Shown here: one piece after another, positions 36,140 to 45,518 of the stretch | Layout: each line of letters starts with the position of its first letter | Numbering within the stretch: the stretch's first letter is position 1 | Origin: Mucilaginibacter psychrotolerans | GTDB taxonomy: Bacteria > Bacteroidota > Bacteroidia > Sphingobacteriales > Sphingobacteriaceae | NCBI RefSeq assembly: GCF_004519315.1 | Contig: NZ_SOZE01000005.1 | Span: 49,190-113,189, forward strand | Direction of reading: 5' to 3' | Length of the DNA stretch: 64,000 nucleotides | Translations under genes and position numbers: made by a program | The notes under the pieces: model-generated | What the model was told of the DNA's origin: nothing | The model's input: only the letters and a program-made list of their open reading frames with translations | The model's database searches: none

Positions 36140-37156
36140 ATGCTGAAAGTTTTACATGTTGGAGCAAAAAACTACCCACCAGCCCATGGCGGCACCGAGC
36201 GCGTTGTTTATAATATCGTAAAATCCATTGACAAGGTTGACTTTTATATTTTAGTAGAGTGGGACCAGGAGCAAACCGACCGCATCTTTATTTTGCCAAA
36301 AAACCTGGGTTACCTGGGCAAAATGAAGTATATCTCTGCATTTGCAAAACAGCACGGTATAGATATTATACATTTTCATAATGAAAAGTATATCCCTATG
36401 GCTCTTTGGTTATCAATTACGTTTAAAAAAATTGTATTAACCATACATGGCGTCCATTTTAGAAGCCCAAAATTCAGCATGCTTAGTCGTGTAGTATTTT
36501 GGTGCGTAGATGTTATTGGCACCATCTTTTTGCCGAGACAAGTTTACTGCTCTGAATACGATGAAAAAGCCTTTGCAAAATATATTTTTTTCAGGAAAAC
36601 CTATTTTATAAACAACGGAACCAACATAAGCGAAACTGCACAAACTAAAGACGATATTTTGTATGATGATACCTACATTTATTTAGGTAGGGTAACTCCG
36701 GCAAAAAACGTGGTACGGCTGGTAGAAGCGGCAACCGAGCGCAACATAAAACTGCATATATATGGCGTGTTGGATAAACAAACTCCCGAATATTGCGACT
36801 TGGTGTTATCTAAAATAAACGAGAGCAACTGTGTAGAGTATAAAGGTGTTGTGCAATATGACCAGGTTTTTGAAACCATGAAGCAATATAAAGCTTTTTT
36901 GTATATTACCATTATGGAGGGGCTTCCGCTTGCCGTTTTAGAGGCGGCTTCTTGTGGTATGTATCTTATCCTTTCGAATATCCCACACCACACGTTTTTA
37001 AAAATGCCTAAAGTTACCTACGTTGACGTGAAAGATCCGCAGATACCTTACCCCAATGAAATAACATCGGGCTTAGAAAACCGTCAGCACGTTTTTGACC
37101 ATTTTTCCAATAAACAGATGGGCGACGAATATCTTAAAATTTATAACTCTTTATAA
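36140..37156 (+). CDS. Family 4 glycosyltransferase
   Basis: A 338-residue GT-B enzyme: GAKNYPPAHGGTERVVYNIV at the N-terminus (GGxE acceptor loop), IDIIHFHNEKYI, and donor half TYIYLGRVTPAKNVVRLVEAA and FLYITIMEGLPLAVLEAASCGMYLI with the E-x7-E. It is shorter than most GT4 enzymes but complete. Ends four bases before the MITE-like element at 37161. Confidence 0.87.
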   Translation: MLKVLHVGAKNYPPAHGGTERVVYNIVKSIDKVDFYILVEWDQEQTDRIFILPKNLGYLGKMKYISAFAKQHGIDIIHFHNEKYIPMALWLSITFKKIVLTIHGVHFRSPKFSMLSRVVFWCVDVIGTIFLPRQVYCSEYDEKAFAKYIFFRKTYFINNGTNISETAQTKDDILYDDTYIYLGRVTPAKNVVRLVEAATERNIKLHIYGVLDKQTPEYCDLVLSKINESNCVEYKGVVQYDQVFETMKQYKAFLYITIMEGLPLAVLEAASCGMYLILSNIPHHTFLKMPKVTYVDVKDPQIPYPNEITSGLENRQHVFDHFSNKQMGDEYLKIYNSL

Positions 37157-37160
37157 ATGA

Positions 37161-37396
37161 TAATGTGGTCAAAAATGGTTGGTGAAATCCATGTAATCCC
37201 ATTGATTATCAGTTAAATACAACAAGTCGATTGAGATCTATTTCAATGAGCTTTATTAAGATGAGTTTTTTAGCCATTGAAAGGAACAGCCAAAAAGAAA
37301 TGTGCCTAAAAAGGCTTAACAAGCGTTTTGATTGGCTTTTAAATAAAACTATAGAAAATTATTCCAAAGCCGTACCAACCATTTTTGACCACATTA
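37161..37396. mobile_element. MITE-like element with 23-bp terminal inverted repeats
   Basis: Bases 37161-37183 (TAATGTGGTCAAAAATGGTT and onwards) are the exact reverse complement of 37374-37396. The 236-base unit between two genes has no transposase; a 71-codon frame at 37231-37446 runs through the right end and looks like chance or a remnant. The right end lies 49 bases before the next gene, which may therefore use a promoter inside the element. A clear target-site duplication is not visible. Confidence 0.65.
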
Positions 37397-37445
37397 CCTT
37401 ATACACTTTTAATAACGTTTGTCGTTTAAGTCTGAAAAAACACTA

Positions 37446-38828
37446 ATGAAAACGATCATTTATTGTATAATTTTATTTTTAGCACCTAGTTTTATTGCAA
37501 ATGCTCAACTAGTCAAATCTATAGACTATCGTAATTTTTATGGAATAAGCTGGCGCGGATCGCCTCATGATAATTTGGTTTATGCTAAACAAATGGGATA
37601 CCAATGCGTATTTTATCAAAAGGGAATGGAGTATGACTCACTTTCTAACGGAATGTATTTCTACTTAGAAACGCCAGAATATTTTGCTTATGAAAGGATT
37701 ATAGATGCAAACAAAATATACACCGATCAACAAAAAGCATTTTACCAAACCTACTGTTGCCTTAAAGACACAGTAGCACAATTTCCTTATAACCTGGCAA
37801 CTGGCTGGGAATGGAAACCTGGGTCTGGCGTTTTTACTGCAATTTTAGATTTCCAGCAGCAAAAAGTTATTTCTTACGCGGTAAGCGGCATTCTAAACAT
37901 GGTTGCAAAGATAGAAGCGACGAATAATAAATTTCATTTCGCAGGATATGCATGGGACGAACCAAGGGCAAGTGGTGACTTTTGGGAATCGAGCGATGGA
38001 AAACGGAAATCAGTTAAATTAGACCATTGGAGAAAAAGTAAAAAATTAAACTATCTGCAAACTAAAGAAGACTTTTCTGACTATTCGGAAGGGCACTTTG
38101 CCTTTTATAAACAATTGTTTAGCACCACAAGAAAAATTTATCCCCACGCTCATTTTATGAGCGAACCCTATAGAATATATGAAGATTGGATTTCTTCTGT
38201 GGAAAACAGGTTGGACGCAAAGGACTTAATGCCCGATTTTATAAGCCAAGAAGGCCCCGGCACTCAATTTGTAGACGACGACAGGATTTTCAGACATAAT
38301 TTGATAGAAAAATCAAATGTTTTTTGTACATCACCCGATGTATTTGGCGAGGAGAATAATAGAATATTGGCCGCTAAAGCGGCAATTAATGGTGCAGGAT
38401 TCGCCTGGTTTGGACGATTTGGAGGAACCGGTAACATGCCAGATTATAAAAACATCACCGAAGTTCCCGCAAGGTTAAAACTCGTCAGAATGCTTACAAC
38501 TTGGGAGAACGGCAATAATATCCCATTAACAAAAAGGCTATGGGATGGGAATGTGTATCAAAGTCCAACATCATTTGTTAGTTCCGATTTGATTGCTATT
38601 ACGCAACCTGGTACCGGGAAAGTCTTTGCGGTGTTTTTAACAACTAATAAATCCTACCTACTTCCAGCCAAGAAAGAAATTAAAGCGATTTTCTCTACGG
38701 ACGATTTTTCAAAAGAGAACCTACATGCAGAAAACAATTTCCGGATAGGTAATGAAATGATCAAACTCAAATCCTCCGAAAACATCAATAAACAGTATAT
38801 TATACTTCTAAAAAACAATCTGAGATAA
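37446..38828 (+). CDS. Exported glycosidase-like protein of unknown family
   Basis: A 460-residue protein with a signal peptide (about 1-20, LAPSFIANAQ). The ATG at 37446 is chosen over one 9 codons upstream because it begins the signal peptide. Segments HFAGYAWDEPRASGDFW (about 162-178), HAHFMSEPYRIYEDW (about 232-246) and DFISQEGPGTQF have the acidic D/E-P and E-G pattern of TIM-barrel glycoside hydrolases, and tryptophans are frequent. I do not recognise the family. Its place inside the export locus suggests it acts on the polymer in the periplasm or outside. Function inferred. Confidence 0.6.
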   Translation: MKTIIYCIILFLAPSFIANAQLVKSIDYRNFYGISWRGSPHDNLVYAKQMGYQCVFYQKGMEYDSLSNGMYFYLETPEYFAYERIIDANKIYTDQQKAFYQTYCCLKDTVAQFPYNLATGWEWKPGSGVFTAILDFQQQKVISYAVSGILNMVAKIEATNNKFHFAGYAWDEPRASGDFWESSDGKRKSVKLDHWRKSKKLNYLQTKEDFSDYSEGHFAFYKQLFSTTRKIYPHAHFMSEPYRIYEDWISSVENRLDAKDLMPDFISQEGPGTQFVDDDRIFRHNLIEKSNVFCTSPDVFGEENNRILAAKAAINGAGFAWFGRFGGTGNMPDYKNITEVPARLKLVRMLTTWENGNNIPLTKRLWDGNVYQSPTSFVSSDLIAITQPGTGKVFAVFLTTNKSYLLPAKKEIKAIFSTDDFSKENLHAENNFRIGNEMIKLKSSENINKQYIILLKNNLR

Positions 38829-39079
38829 CATTATTTCAATCAGGTCAAAATAAAATAGTCCAAGTAAGCTCGCTATATTTTGGATTTAAATCGAACATTT
38901 GTAAATAATTTGTCAATAATATCCGTTAATTGTTATTAAAATGCTATTTTTACCTATCAATTTTCAATACTACTTTGGTTATAAATTAAAGTAAATTTTT
39001 TTAATTGATACGATTGCTGCACATACAATCTTTGATTACAATATTGAACAATAATCTAATCTTTTAATATAATATAAGA

Positions 39080-40087
39080 ATGCTTAAAGTTGCAATTATA
39101 GGTGCCGGTAAAATGGGGATATCTCATTTATCCATTTTGGGAGCTCACCCGGACGTGGATGTTGTAGGTGTTTGTGACACCTCCAAAATGGTGAATGATT
39201 TTTTATCGCGCTACGGAAAATTCAATTGTTTCACCGATTACAAGAAAATGATGAGTGAAACCAAGCCCGATGCGGTTGTGGTTGCGGTACCTACCAAGTT
39301 TCACTATAGCATGATCAAGGATTTGCTTTTGAGCAAGGTGCACATTTTTGCAGAGAAACCATTCTGCCTTACGTCTGCACAAGGCGAAGAATTAGTAAAA
39401 CTTGCCAAACAACAGGGTATTGTAAACCAAATTGGTTATCACAACAAGTTCATCGGCACTTTCAGCGAAGTGAAACGACTGGTTAACAGTGGGGTTCTTG
39501 GAAAAATATACCACTTTGTGGCAGAATCATACGGGCCGGTTGTGATACGGGCGAAACAGGACACTTGGCGGTCTGATCCATCTGAGGGCGGCGGTTGCTT
39601 AATGGATTACGCTTCGCACGTGATCGATCTGGTAAACGATATCCTCGCGCCCGTTGCTTCGGCTAAATCAAGTTTATTGAAGAAAATTTATTCTACTAAT
39701 GTTGAAGATGCCGTTTACTCAACCCTCGAACTTGAAAATAAACTAACAGGTTTACTTTCTGTTAACTGGAGCGATGAAACTCACCGTAAAATGACCACCT
39801 CAATTACCATTGTTGGCACAAACGGAAAAATAGAGTCTGATGCTAATGAACTGAAGGTCTATTTAAAGGAAAATCCTCCAGAAGGCTACACCAAAGGCTG
39901 GACGGTTAAGTATATTACCGATTTAACGGAAGAAGTTGACTTTTATCTACGTGGCGAAGAGTATTCTGCACAGCTTGATTACTTTGTGAAGGCTGCCATG
40001 GGCAAAGTACCTAATACCATAAACACATTCGAATCGGCCTGGAAAACCGACAGAGCAATAGAAATGATTAAAACAAGCGCTATTTAA
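39080..40087 (+). CDS. Gfo/Idh/MocA-family oxidoreductase
   Basis: A 335-residue NAD(P)-dependent sugar oxidoreductase. Rossmann loop AIIGAGKMGISHLSIL at 5-20, substrate/NAD motif HIFAEKPFCLT near 91-101 with E-K-P, and the C-terminal beta-sheet domain with DYASHVIDLVND. In polysaccharide loci such enzymes make 3-keto or amino-sugar nucleotide precursors. It starts after a 251-base AT-rich gap and ends 3 bases before the next gene, so the pair is surely co-translated. Confidence 0.88.
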   Translation: MLKVAIIGAGKMGISHLSILGAHPDVDVVGVCDTSKMVNDFLSRYGKFNCFTDYKKMMSETKPDAVVVAVPTKFHYSMIKDLLLSKVHIFAEKPFCLTSAQGEELVKLAKQQGIVNQIGYHNKFIGTFSEVKRLVNSGVLGKIYHFVAESYGPVVIRAKQDTWRSDPSEGGGCLMDYASHVIDLVNDILAPVASAKSSLLKKIYSTNVEDAVYSTLELENKLTGLLSVNWSDETHRKMTTSITIVGTNGKIESDANELKVYLKENPPEGYTKGWTVKYITDLTEEVDFYLRGEEYSAQLDYFVKAAMGKVPNTINTFESAWKTDRAIEMIKTSAI

Positions 40088-40090
40088 TAT

Positions 40091-40954
40091 ATGGAACGAA
40101 TTTTATTTGGAGATAATCAGTTTTTCGCGGTTAATCATATATCAGATGAAAAGTCACGCGCGCAATCTATCAAATTCAGAGAAGATGCCGCTATCATCAA
40201 AACGTTGGATGATGCACGCTCTTTAGGCATCAATACCTTTATGTGTACAACACACGAAAGGATTGGTAACATTTGCGACGTAATCCGTAGCCAGCCTGAA
40301 AAATACAAGGATTTCAAAATATTTCCTTGCATGCCTTACGCTCATAAGTATGCCAATGCCGTAACCGAACTTGGTATTGCGGGTACACTGAAACAGTATG
40401 TACCAGGCAATTTTTTTGGCTCCATGTTCAAAGGAGGTATGGCTTACCTGTCAAAAGACTATCTATCGATTATGGAACTTTTGGTCGACTCTGAAATGAA
40501 AATGTTTAAGGGCATCAGTACACCGGTAGTTTTCTTACAAAATGTAATTACCGATCTGTTCCTGGGTTTACGGGCGTATGAAGTGCTGGCCGCATTTCAG
40601 CATTATGTAAAAAAGAAATACGATGCGGAGGCCGGATTTATTACGATGAACATGCCTAAGCTGTTGGATGCATTAGAGGGCGAAGGCATTAAGAATCCGA
40701 TTATCTGTTCATCTATCAACAAAGTTGGGTTTAGAATGTCTGGCGGGAAAGAAATTTATGAGGAAACGCTAAGAACGCGCCAGGTTAGGGCAATAGCGAT
40801 GCAGGTGCTGGGCGGCGGAGCGATCGCCCCTAAAGAAGCCATTGAATACGTATGTGGCCTTCCGAATATCGAATCCATATTGTTTGGTGCGTCATCAAAA
40901 GCCAATATCCAAAACACGGTTGAAAACATTCATTTGTTCGATTCGAAAAAATAG
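40091..40954 (+). CDS. Unknown protein coupled to the Gfo/Idh oxidoreductase
   Basis: A 287-residue soluble protein, no signal peptide. The N-terminus reads MERILFGDNQFFAVNHISDE, and the C-terminus AMQVLGGGAIAPKEAIEYVCGLPNIESILFGASSKANIQNTV recalls the last strands and the ASS-x-x-NI motif of aldo/keto reductase-like TIM barrels. The catalytic tetrad of those reductases is not evident. Tight coupling (3-base gap) to the oxidoreductase points to a shared step in making a rare sugar. It may be an aldolase- or reductase-like barrel; a firm function cannot be given. A terminator follows at 41015. Confidence 0.6.
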   Translation: MERILFGDNQFFAVNHISDEKSRAQSIKFREDAAIIKTLDDARSLGINTFMCTTHERIGNICDVIRSQPEKYKDFKIFPCMPYAHKYANAVTELGIAGTLKQYVPGNFFGSMFKGGMAYLSKDYLSIMELLVDSEMKMFKGISTPVVFLQNVITDLFLGLRAYEVLAAFQHYVKKKYDAEAGFITMNMPKLLDALEGEGIKNPIICSSINKVGFRMSGGKEIYEETLRTRQVRAIAMQVLGGGAIAPKEAIEYVCGLPNIESILFGASSKANIQNTVENIHLFDSKK

Positions 40955-41014
40955 AGCCTGTATCGTATTGTCCAATCGGCTATACCAACAGTTGTTTTAA
41001 ATAGATATTGATAA

Positions 41015-41061
41015 TAAAAAAGGCAATAACCGTTATACATGTAATGGTTATTGCTTTTTTT
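41015..41061 (+). terminator. Rho-independent terminator
   Basis: AAAAAAGGCAATAACC pairs with GGTTATTGCTTTTTTT (one bulged base) around the loop near GTTATACATGTAAT, ending in a T run at 41054-41061. It ends the transcript of the oxidoreductase pair, 60 bases after the stop at 40954. Confidence 0.85.
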
Positions 41062-41096
41062 ATTTAACACAGCGCCAACAAACCATTTTACTGCTT

Positions 41097-42599
41097 ATGT
41101 GCATCAAAAACTACGCCCTATTTTTTACAGCTTGTCTAGTGTTACTGATTTCTTCACAAGCTTTTATGATCAGCGCCAAACATCAGGTTCCGGTCATAAA
41201 CAGCCATTTGCTGATTGATAATAATCAGGTTATTCAAAATGATTTTTTGGGTGTCAATGCGGTGTATCACGGCTTTACTTACATGCCTGATAATATTATG
41301 GCGCCTTTAAGCGCAACTGAAAAGAACCGTGAGTTTGCGCGTGTGCGCGCTATGGAACTCAAAATAGCGCGGACCTGGTATAGACCAAATTGGGCATGTG
41401 CAACAAATTTGTTTAGCGATTTTGATTGGAACAGTATGCGAATGCAAGCGTTTTATCAGTGGCTCGATAAAATGAAAAAGTTAAATGTGAAAGTTGCATT
41501 ACAAGCAGGCTGGTTTTTTCCACAAGACACCTATTTTGGTCATATAACACCAGATAGCACTAAAAATGTCGAAAGATATGCCGAATGGGTGTCGGAGTCG
41601 CTAAATCAAATGATTAATGTTAGAGGGTATAGCAATATTAAATATCTCATGCTTTTTACAAAACCTCTTAACAGTCATTCCCAAAAAGGGCCAGAAGGGG
41701 GCTTTTCTGAACCGAATTTTTACGCAAAAGTTTGTACAGAAATAAACGAAAAACTCATTAAAACAAACCTACGCTCGGCGGTAAAACTGGTTGGCCCTAA
41801 TAGTGGCAGTACAGACACAGCCGCTTATGTTGGATGGAGCGTAAATAAACTAAATAACGTGATAGATATATTTAGTTGGCATACCTATAACGGGCAAAAA
41901 TACAATACAAACCCGCCTTCGGAATATGATGGCTGGAAGCAGATAGTAGACGCAGGAAAAAGAAAGGTGATCAAAACAAATAAGCCGTATTGGATAGATG
42001 AATACGGAGCTAATCAACCCAACGAAAATGTTAGGCGTACAGCCGATTATGGTAATTATATTGCACAAGCCGTAGCAGCCTTCACCAACAGCGGTGCTCA
42101 AACTTCCTTATTGTGGATTCTGTTCGACCAAAAATATGAAGGCCACACAACCAACCACGATAGCTTTTATAAAGGAATACAGAGATGGGGACTAACGCAA
42201 TCTCCTCAGGATAGTCTATCAGGCCCACCAAAAGTTTACCCGGCCTGGTATTCGTTTGCGATCATGAGTAAATATTTGGGGAACTATGCGCCTACAAAAG
42301 TTTATAAGACTACTAGTGCGGATAGTTTGTACGTCGTGTCAACAAGTGCTGGATCAGACTTAACCGTTATGGTGGTTAATGCCGCTCATTCTGCCAAACG
42401 ATTTGACGTTAAATTTGCGCGCCCCGTTTACCGCCCCGTTTACCGCACCTTTAACAGACACGTTTACGACCCGGAGAAAATCCGGCAATATATAGGTATC
42501 GACATAATACCCTCGGATAAAAAATTCGCTGCGATTGCTACTGTTTTTTCCGATCAAATACCCGCCAGGGGTGTAAGTATTTATACAACAAAAAAATAA
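41097..42599 (+). CDS. Exported glycoside hydrolase-like protein, acid/base residue missing
   Basis: A 500-residue protein with a hydrophobic leader (about 7-27). Barrel strands are suggested by VKVALQAGWFF, NIKYLMLFTKPLNSH, SAVKLVGPNSG, NVIDIFSWHTYNG and KPYWIDEYGAN, with a late beta-sandwich domain (about 410-500). The order resembles clan GH-A enzymes such as GH39. WIDEYGA carries the expected nucleophile glutamate. At the acid/base position FTKPLN has lysine where NEP is usual. The protein may be a binding or structural relative, or may use another residue. A 12-base tandem duplication at 42420-42443 duplicates RPVY. Confidence 0.65.
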   Translation: MCIKNYALFFTACLVLLISSQAFMISAKHQVPVINSHLLIDNNQVIQNDFLGVNAVYHGFTYMPDNIMAPLSATEKNREFARVRAMELKIARTWYRPNWACATNLFSDFDWNSMRMQAFYQWLDKMKKLNVKVALQAGWFFPQDTYFGHITPDSTKNVERYAEWVSESLNQMINVRGYSNIKYLMLFTKPLNSHSQKGPEGGFSEPNFYAKVCTEINEKLIKTNLRSAVKLVGPNSGSTDTAAYVGWSVNKLNNVIDIFSWHTYNGQKYNTNPPSEYDGWKQIVDAGKRKVIKTNKPYWIDEYGANQPNENVRRTADYGNYIAQAVAAFTNSGAQTSLLWILFDQKYEGHTTNHDSFYKGIQRWGLTQSPQDSLSGPPKVYPAWYSFAIMSKYLGNYAPTKVYKTTSADSLYVVSTSAGSDLTVMVVNAAHSAKRFDVKFARPVYRPVYRTFNRHVYDPEKIRQYIGIDIIPSDKKFAAIATVFSDQIPARGVSIYTTKK

Positions 42600-42923
42600 C
42601 AACCAGATGGAACAAAAACTTCAATTATCGGCTGCCTACGGTACTATTGATCTTTCACCTGTAATAAAAAAATAATATATTTGCAGGGTTATAATTAATA
42701 CGACCTTTATTTAATCATGACTACAAAATGATTTTCCTTTTTCACGCGGCTCTACAGCTTCCGAATACAACCAGGCTTCATTAAAGTTTCCCTTAGCGTA
42801 AAAATAATAGTGTATTATTGTTGTTTTTATATAATTTCGCCTATTATCATATCAAACTCAAAATAATTGCAATTATCGCCGATCAGGAAGACAATGCAAA
42901 ACGTTTATATTAATTTATATTAA
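42600..42923 (+). promoter_or_regulatory. Promoter region of the initiating transferase
   Basis: 324 bases without a gene. A perfect -7 box TATATTTG lies at 42676-42683, with a TTG 26 bases upstream (42648) that might serve as a -33 element. A second candidate, TAATTTCG near 42833, is closer to the start. The region gives the sugar transferase its own promoter separate from the preceding genes. Confidence 0.45.
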
Positions 42924-44324
42924 ATGGTTCATCGCTACGCTACTTTTATAAAAACTATTAATCTTACGTTCGATTATCTTGTGTTGAACGCCAGTATGGT
43001 AATAGCTTACTATATTGTAGATAAAGTACACATACTGTGGGCTACTAATAAAAATTACCTCCCTATTGTTTTAGTATTTAACCTTACATGGCTGTTATCC
43101 GCAAATTTAACCCGCCTGTACGATAAGGTACTGAATCGCGATGCCGTTAATACCTACCGCAACGTAATTAAAACATACCTCATCTTCATCGCCCTTATCT
43201 GCATGATCGTAACCATAATAGGCATAAAAGCCTATTACATAACACCGGGCTATCTGGTTTACTCGTGCACGTTGTTTGCAATAACCTTATGGATATGGAA
43301 GCTTATATTCCTGAGCATCCGCAAGAGCGACAGGGCTTCCCTTTATGATTCGCGCAAGGTTATCATCGTAGGGAGTGGGCGTATAAGCAACGATCTGCAT
43401 GATTTTTTTAGGGGCAACCCCGATAGGGGCTATAAACTGGTAGGTTTTTTTGACGATAATCCCAATTCGGTTGGCGATATAGACAAATACCTTGGCTCTA
43501 CAGATGATTGTATAGATTATGTGCTTAACAATAAAATAGACGAAATATTTTGCACGCTGCCGGTTGCCGAAAGCCAAAAGATAGAGAAGCTGTTATCAGA
43601 CGCAGAGAAGAACCTGATACGTTTCCGCATCATACCCGAATATTACGATTACGGCATAAAGCCCGTGCTTATCCAAAGCTTTGGCCATATACCTGTGATA
43701 TCCGTAAGGGCAGAACCGCTGGAGAATATGCTCAACCGTTTCGTAAAACGCTTGTTTGACATTTGCTTTTCCATATTCATCATCGTTTTCTTTTTTAGCT
43801 GGCTTTTCCCTATACTGGCCATATTGATAAAGTTAGAATCTAAAGGGCCGGTACTGTTCAAACAGTTACGTTCGGGCCGCGATAATAATCCTTTTTGGTG
43901 TTATAAATTCCGCAGTATGCGCGTAAACAACGATAGCGACAGCGTGCAAGCCGTACGCAACGATAGGCGCATAACCAGATTGGGTGCCATTATGCGCCGC
44001 ACCAGTATTGACGAGCTGCCGCAATTCTTCAATGTGCTAAAAGGCAATATGAGCGTGGTTGGCCCCCGCCCCCACATGCTAAGCCACACTATACAATACT
44101 CACAGTTGATAGATCGCTTTATGGTGAGACATTTCTTAAAACCCGGCATTACCGGCTGGGCGCAGGTGAAAGGCTTGCGCGGCGAAACCCGTACTACCGA
44201 AGCTATGCTACAACGTGTAGAAGCCGATGTATGGTACCTTGAAAATTGGTCCTTTCTTTTTGATATGAAGATTATCTTCCTTACAGTTTGGAATGCCCTA
44301 AAAGGCGAAGAAAACGCCTTTTAA
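42924..44324 (+). CDS. Undecaprenyl-phosphate sugar phosphotransferase (WcaJ-like)
   Basis: A 466-residue polyisoprenyl-phosphate hexose-1-phosphate transferase. About four to five N-terminal helices (15-135), a Rossmann-like middle domain (about 145-250), a fifth helix near 275-300, and the conserved catalytic end: FRSMRVNNDSD, RRTSIDELPQFFNVLKGNMSVVGPRPH and FLKPGITGWAQVKGLRGET. It starts repeat-unit synthesis by moving glucose-1-phosphate or a similar sugar-phosphate from a nucleotide sugar to undecaprenyl phosphate. Its stop is only 2 bases from the stop of the converging GT4 gene. Confidence 0.93.
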   Translation: MVHRYATFIKTINLTFDYLVLNASMVIAYYIVDKVHILWATNKNYLPIVLVFNLTWLLSANLTRLYDKVLNRDAVNTYRNVIKTYLIFIALICMIVTIIGIKAYYITPGYLVYSCTLFAITLWIWKLIFLSIRKSDRASLYDSRKVIIVGSGRISNDLHDFFRGNPDRGYKLVGFFDDNPNSVGDIDKYLGSTDDCIDYVLNNKIDEIFCTLPVAESQKIEKLLSDAEKNLIRFRIIPEYYDYGIKPVLIQSFGHIPVISVRAEPLENMLNRFVKRLFDICFSIFIIVFFFSWLFPILAILIKLESKGPVLFKQLRSGRDNNPFWCYKFRSMRVNNDSDSVQAVRNDRRITRLGAIMRRTSIDELPQFFNVLKGNMSVVGPRPHMLSHTIQYSQLIDRFMVRHFLKPGITGWAQVKGLRGETRTTEAMLQRVEADVWYLENWSFLFDMKIIFLTVWNALKGEENAF

Positions 44325-44326
44325 GC

Positions 44327-45514
44327 CTACAGTTTATCCCAACCAGCCGTATTATATCGGCCATGCCAGCGCCCTATAATAACCGCTGCCACCAAGTCCG
44401 GTTTTCTGTACGGCTTAACGGCAACGTGCTGCAAAGCATCCTTAAGCTGAAAGCCCATCTTTTGATAGCTCATGTTATCTATCATTTCAAGCGATTTTTC
44501 GCTCATCAACCTTTTTTCCTCACCCGGAAGCTCGGTATATCGTAAGATCGCTTTAGCTATATCCTGCGTGTTGAAGGCATCGAACCCAAAGCCGTTTACC
44601 CCCTCTACCAACAAATCGTTAGCTGCATTTACCGTGCGGCTAAGCAACACGGGCAAGCCAGAAGCCATAGCTTCATTAACCACCAAGCCCCAGGTTTCAG
44701 AAAAGCTGGGCAGTATGAATGCTTCTGCCCCGCCAAAATACGCCGGCAACTCATCATTGCTTACCGCATCTATAAACAAAACGCTCGTGAGACCCATCCT
44801 CTGCACATCGTCCTTCAGTAACTCTTCTTCGGGGCCGTTGCCAATAATCATCAGGCGATAGCCAGTGTCCTGCTGTTCTATATCATACCAGGCTTGCAAT
44901 AACCCATGCAGGTTTTTTATAGGTACCAGACGGGCCACGCAGACAATTATCTTATCTACAATATGGGCCTCCCTATCTGTTTTAAAAAGGTCGTTATCTA
45001 TACAAGCAAAACCATAGAAAAAATGTACGCCTTGAGCCCTAAACATGGCATAATCGGTATCATAGCTTTTTGTTGGCAACCAAAGGGCATCGGCACTGAT
45101 GGTGATGAGGTTTTTTACCCATTGTACCACCGCGTTGCGTTTTACTTGAGCAGGGCGGGCATCATCAAACATGATGAATTTTTTCTTATTCTTTTTTGCC
45201 CAGGCTATACCCAGCGCGCCCGCAAAAAAAACGATCGATGGGCCTATAATCACATCGGGCACAAGTTTATCCAATTGGGCAAACAAATCCTTTTTAAGCT
45301 CCTGTTTTTGGATATCGACCGCGCTTTTATCAGGATAGAGGCAGCCCCACCAATTATGCGCGCTGTTCACCGTATCGAAAGCGTATGGCGAACCCTTTCC
45401 AAATAGCTCTAAAGCATTCAGTTCTATGCCCTGCGTTGCAAGGTAGCCACGTAAATACACCAGCCGGCCTTTCCAATAAACCCTGAAATCATTATTTAAT
45501 ATCACTACTCTCAT
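44327..45514 (-). CDS. Family 4 glycosyltransferase
   Basis: A 395-residue GT-B enzyme. Donor half has CVARLVPIKNLHGLLQAW near 190-207 and EAFILPSFSETWGLVVNEAMASGLPVLLS near 285-313 with E-x7-E. The N-terminus (MRVVILNNDFRVYWKGRLVYLRGYLATQGIEL) is typical of the acceptor domain. It ends the leftward block at 44.3-48.4 kb, starting 4 bases after the GT2 stop. Confidence 0.88.
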   Translation of the reverse strand: MRVVILNNDFRVYWKGRLVYLRGYLATQGIELNALELFGKGSPYAFDTVNSAHNWWGCLYPDKSAVDIQKQELKKDLFAQLDKLVPDVIIGPSIVFFAGALGIAWAKKNKKKFIMFDDARPAQVKRNAVVQWVKNLITISADALWLPTKSYDTDYAMFRAQGVHFFYGFACIDNDLFKTDREAHIVDKIIVCVARLVPIKNLHGLLQAWYDIEQQDTGYRLMIIGNGPEEELLKDDVQRMGLTSVLFIDAVSNDELPAYFGGAEAFILPSFSETWGLVVNEAMASGLPVLLSRTVNAANDLLVEGVNGFGFDAFNTQDIAKAILRYTELPGEEKRLMSEKSLEMIDNMSYQKMGFQLKDALQHVAVKPYRKPDLVAAVIIGRWHGRYNTAGWDKL

Positions 45515-45518
45515 CAGG

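Noticed and set aside
37231-37446. 71-codon frame within the MITE-like element
   Set aside because: It crosses the terminal inverted repeat into the next gene; no transposase motif is visible.
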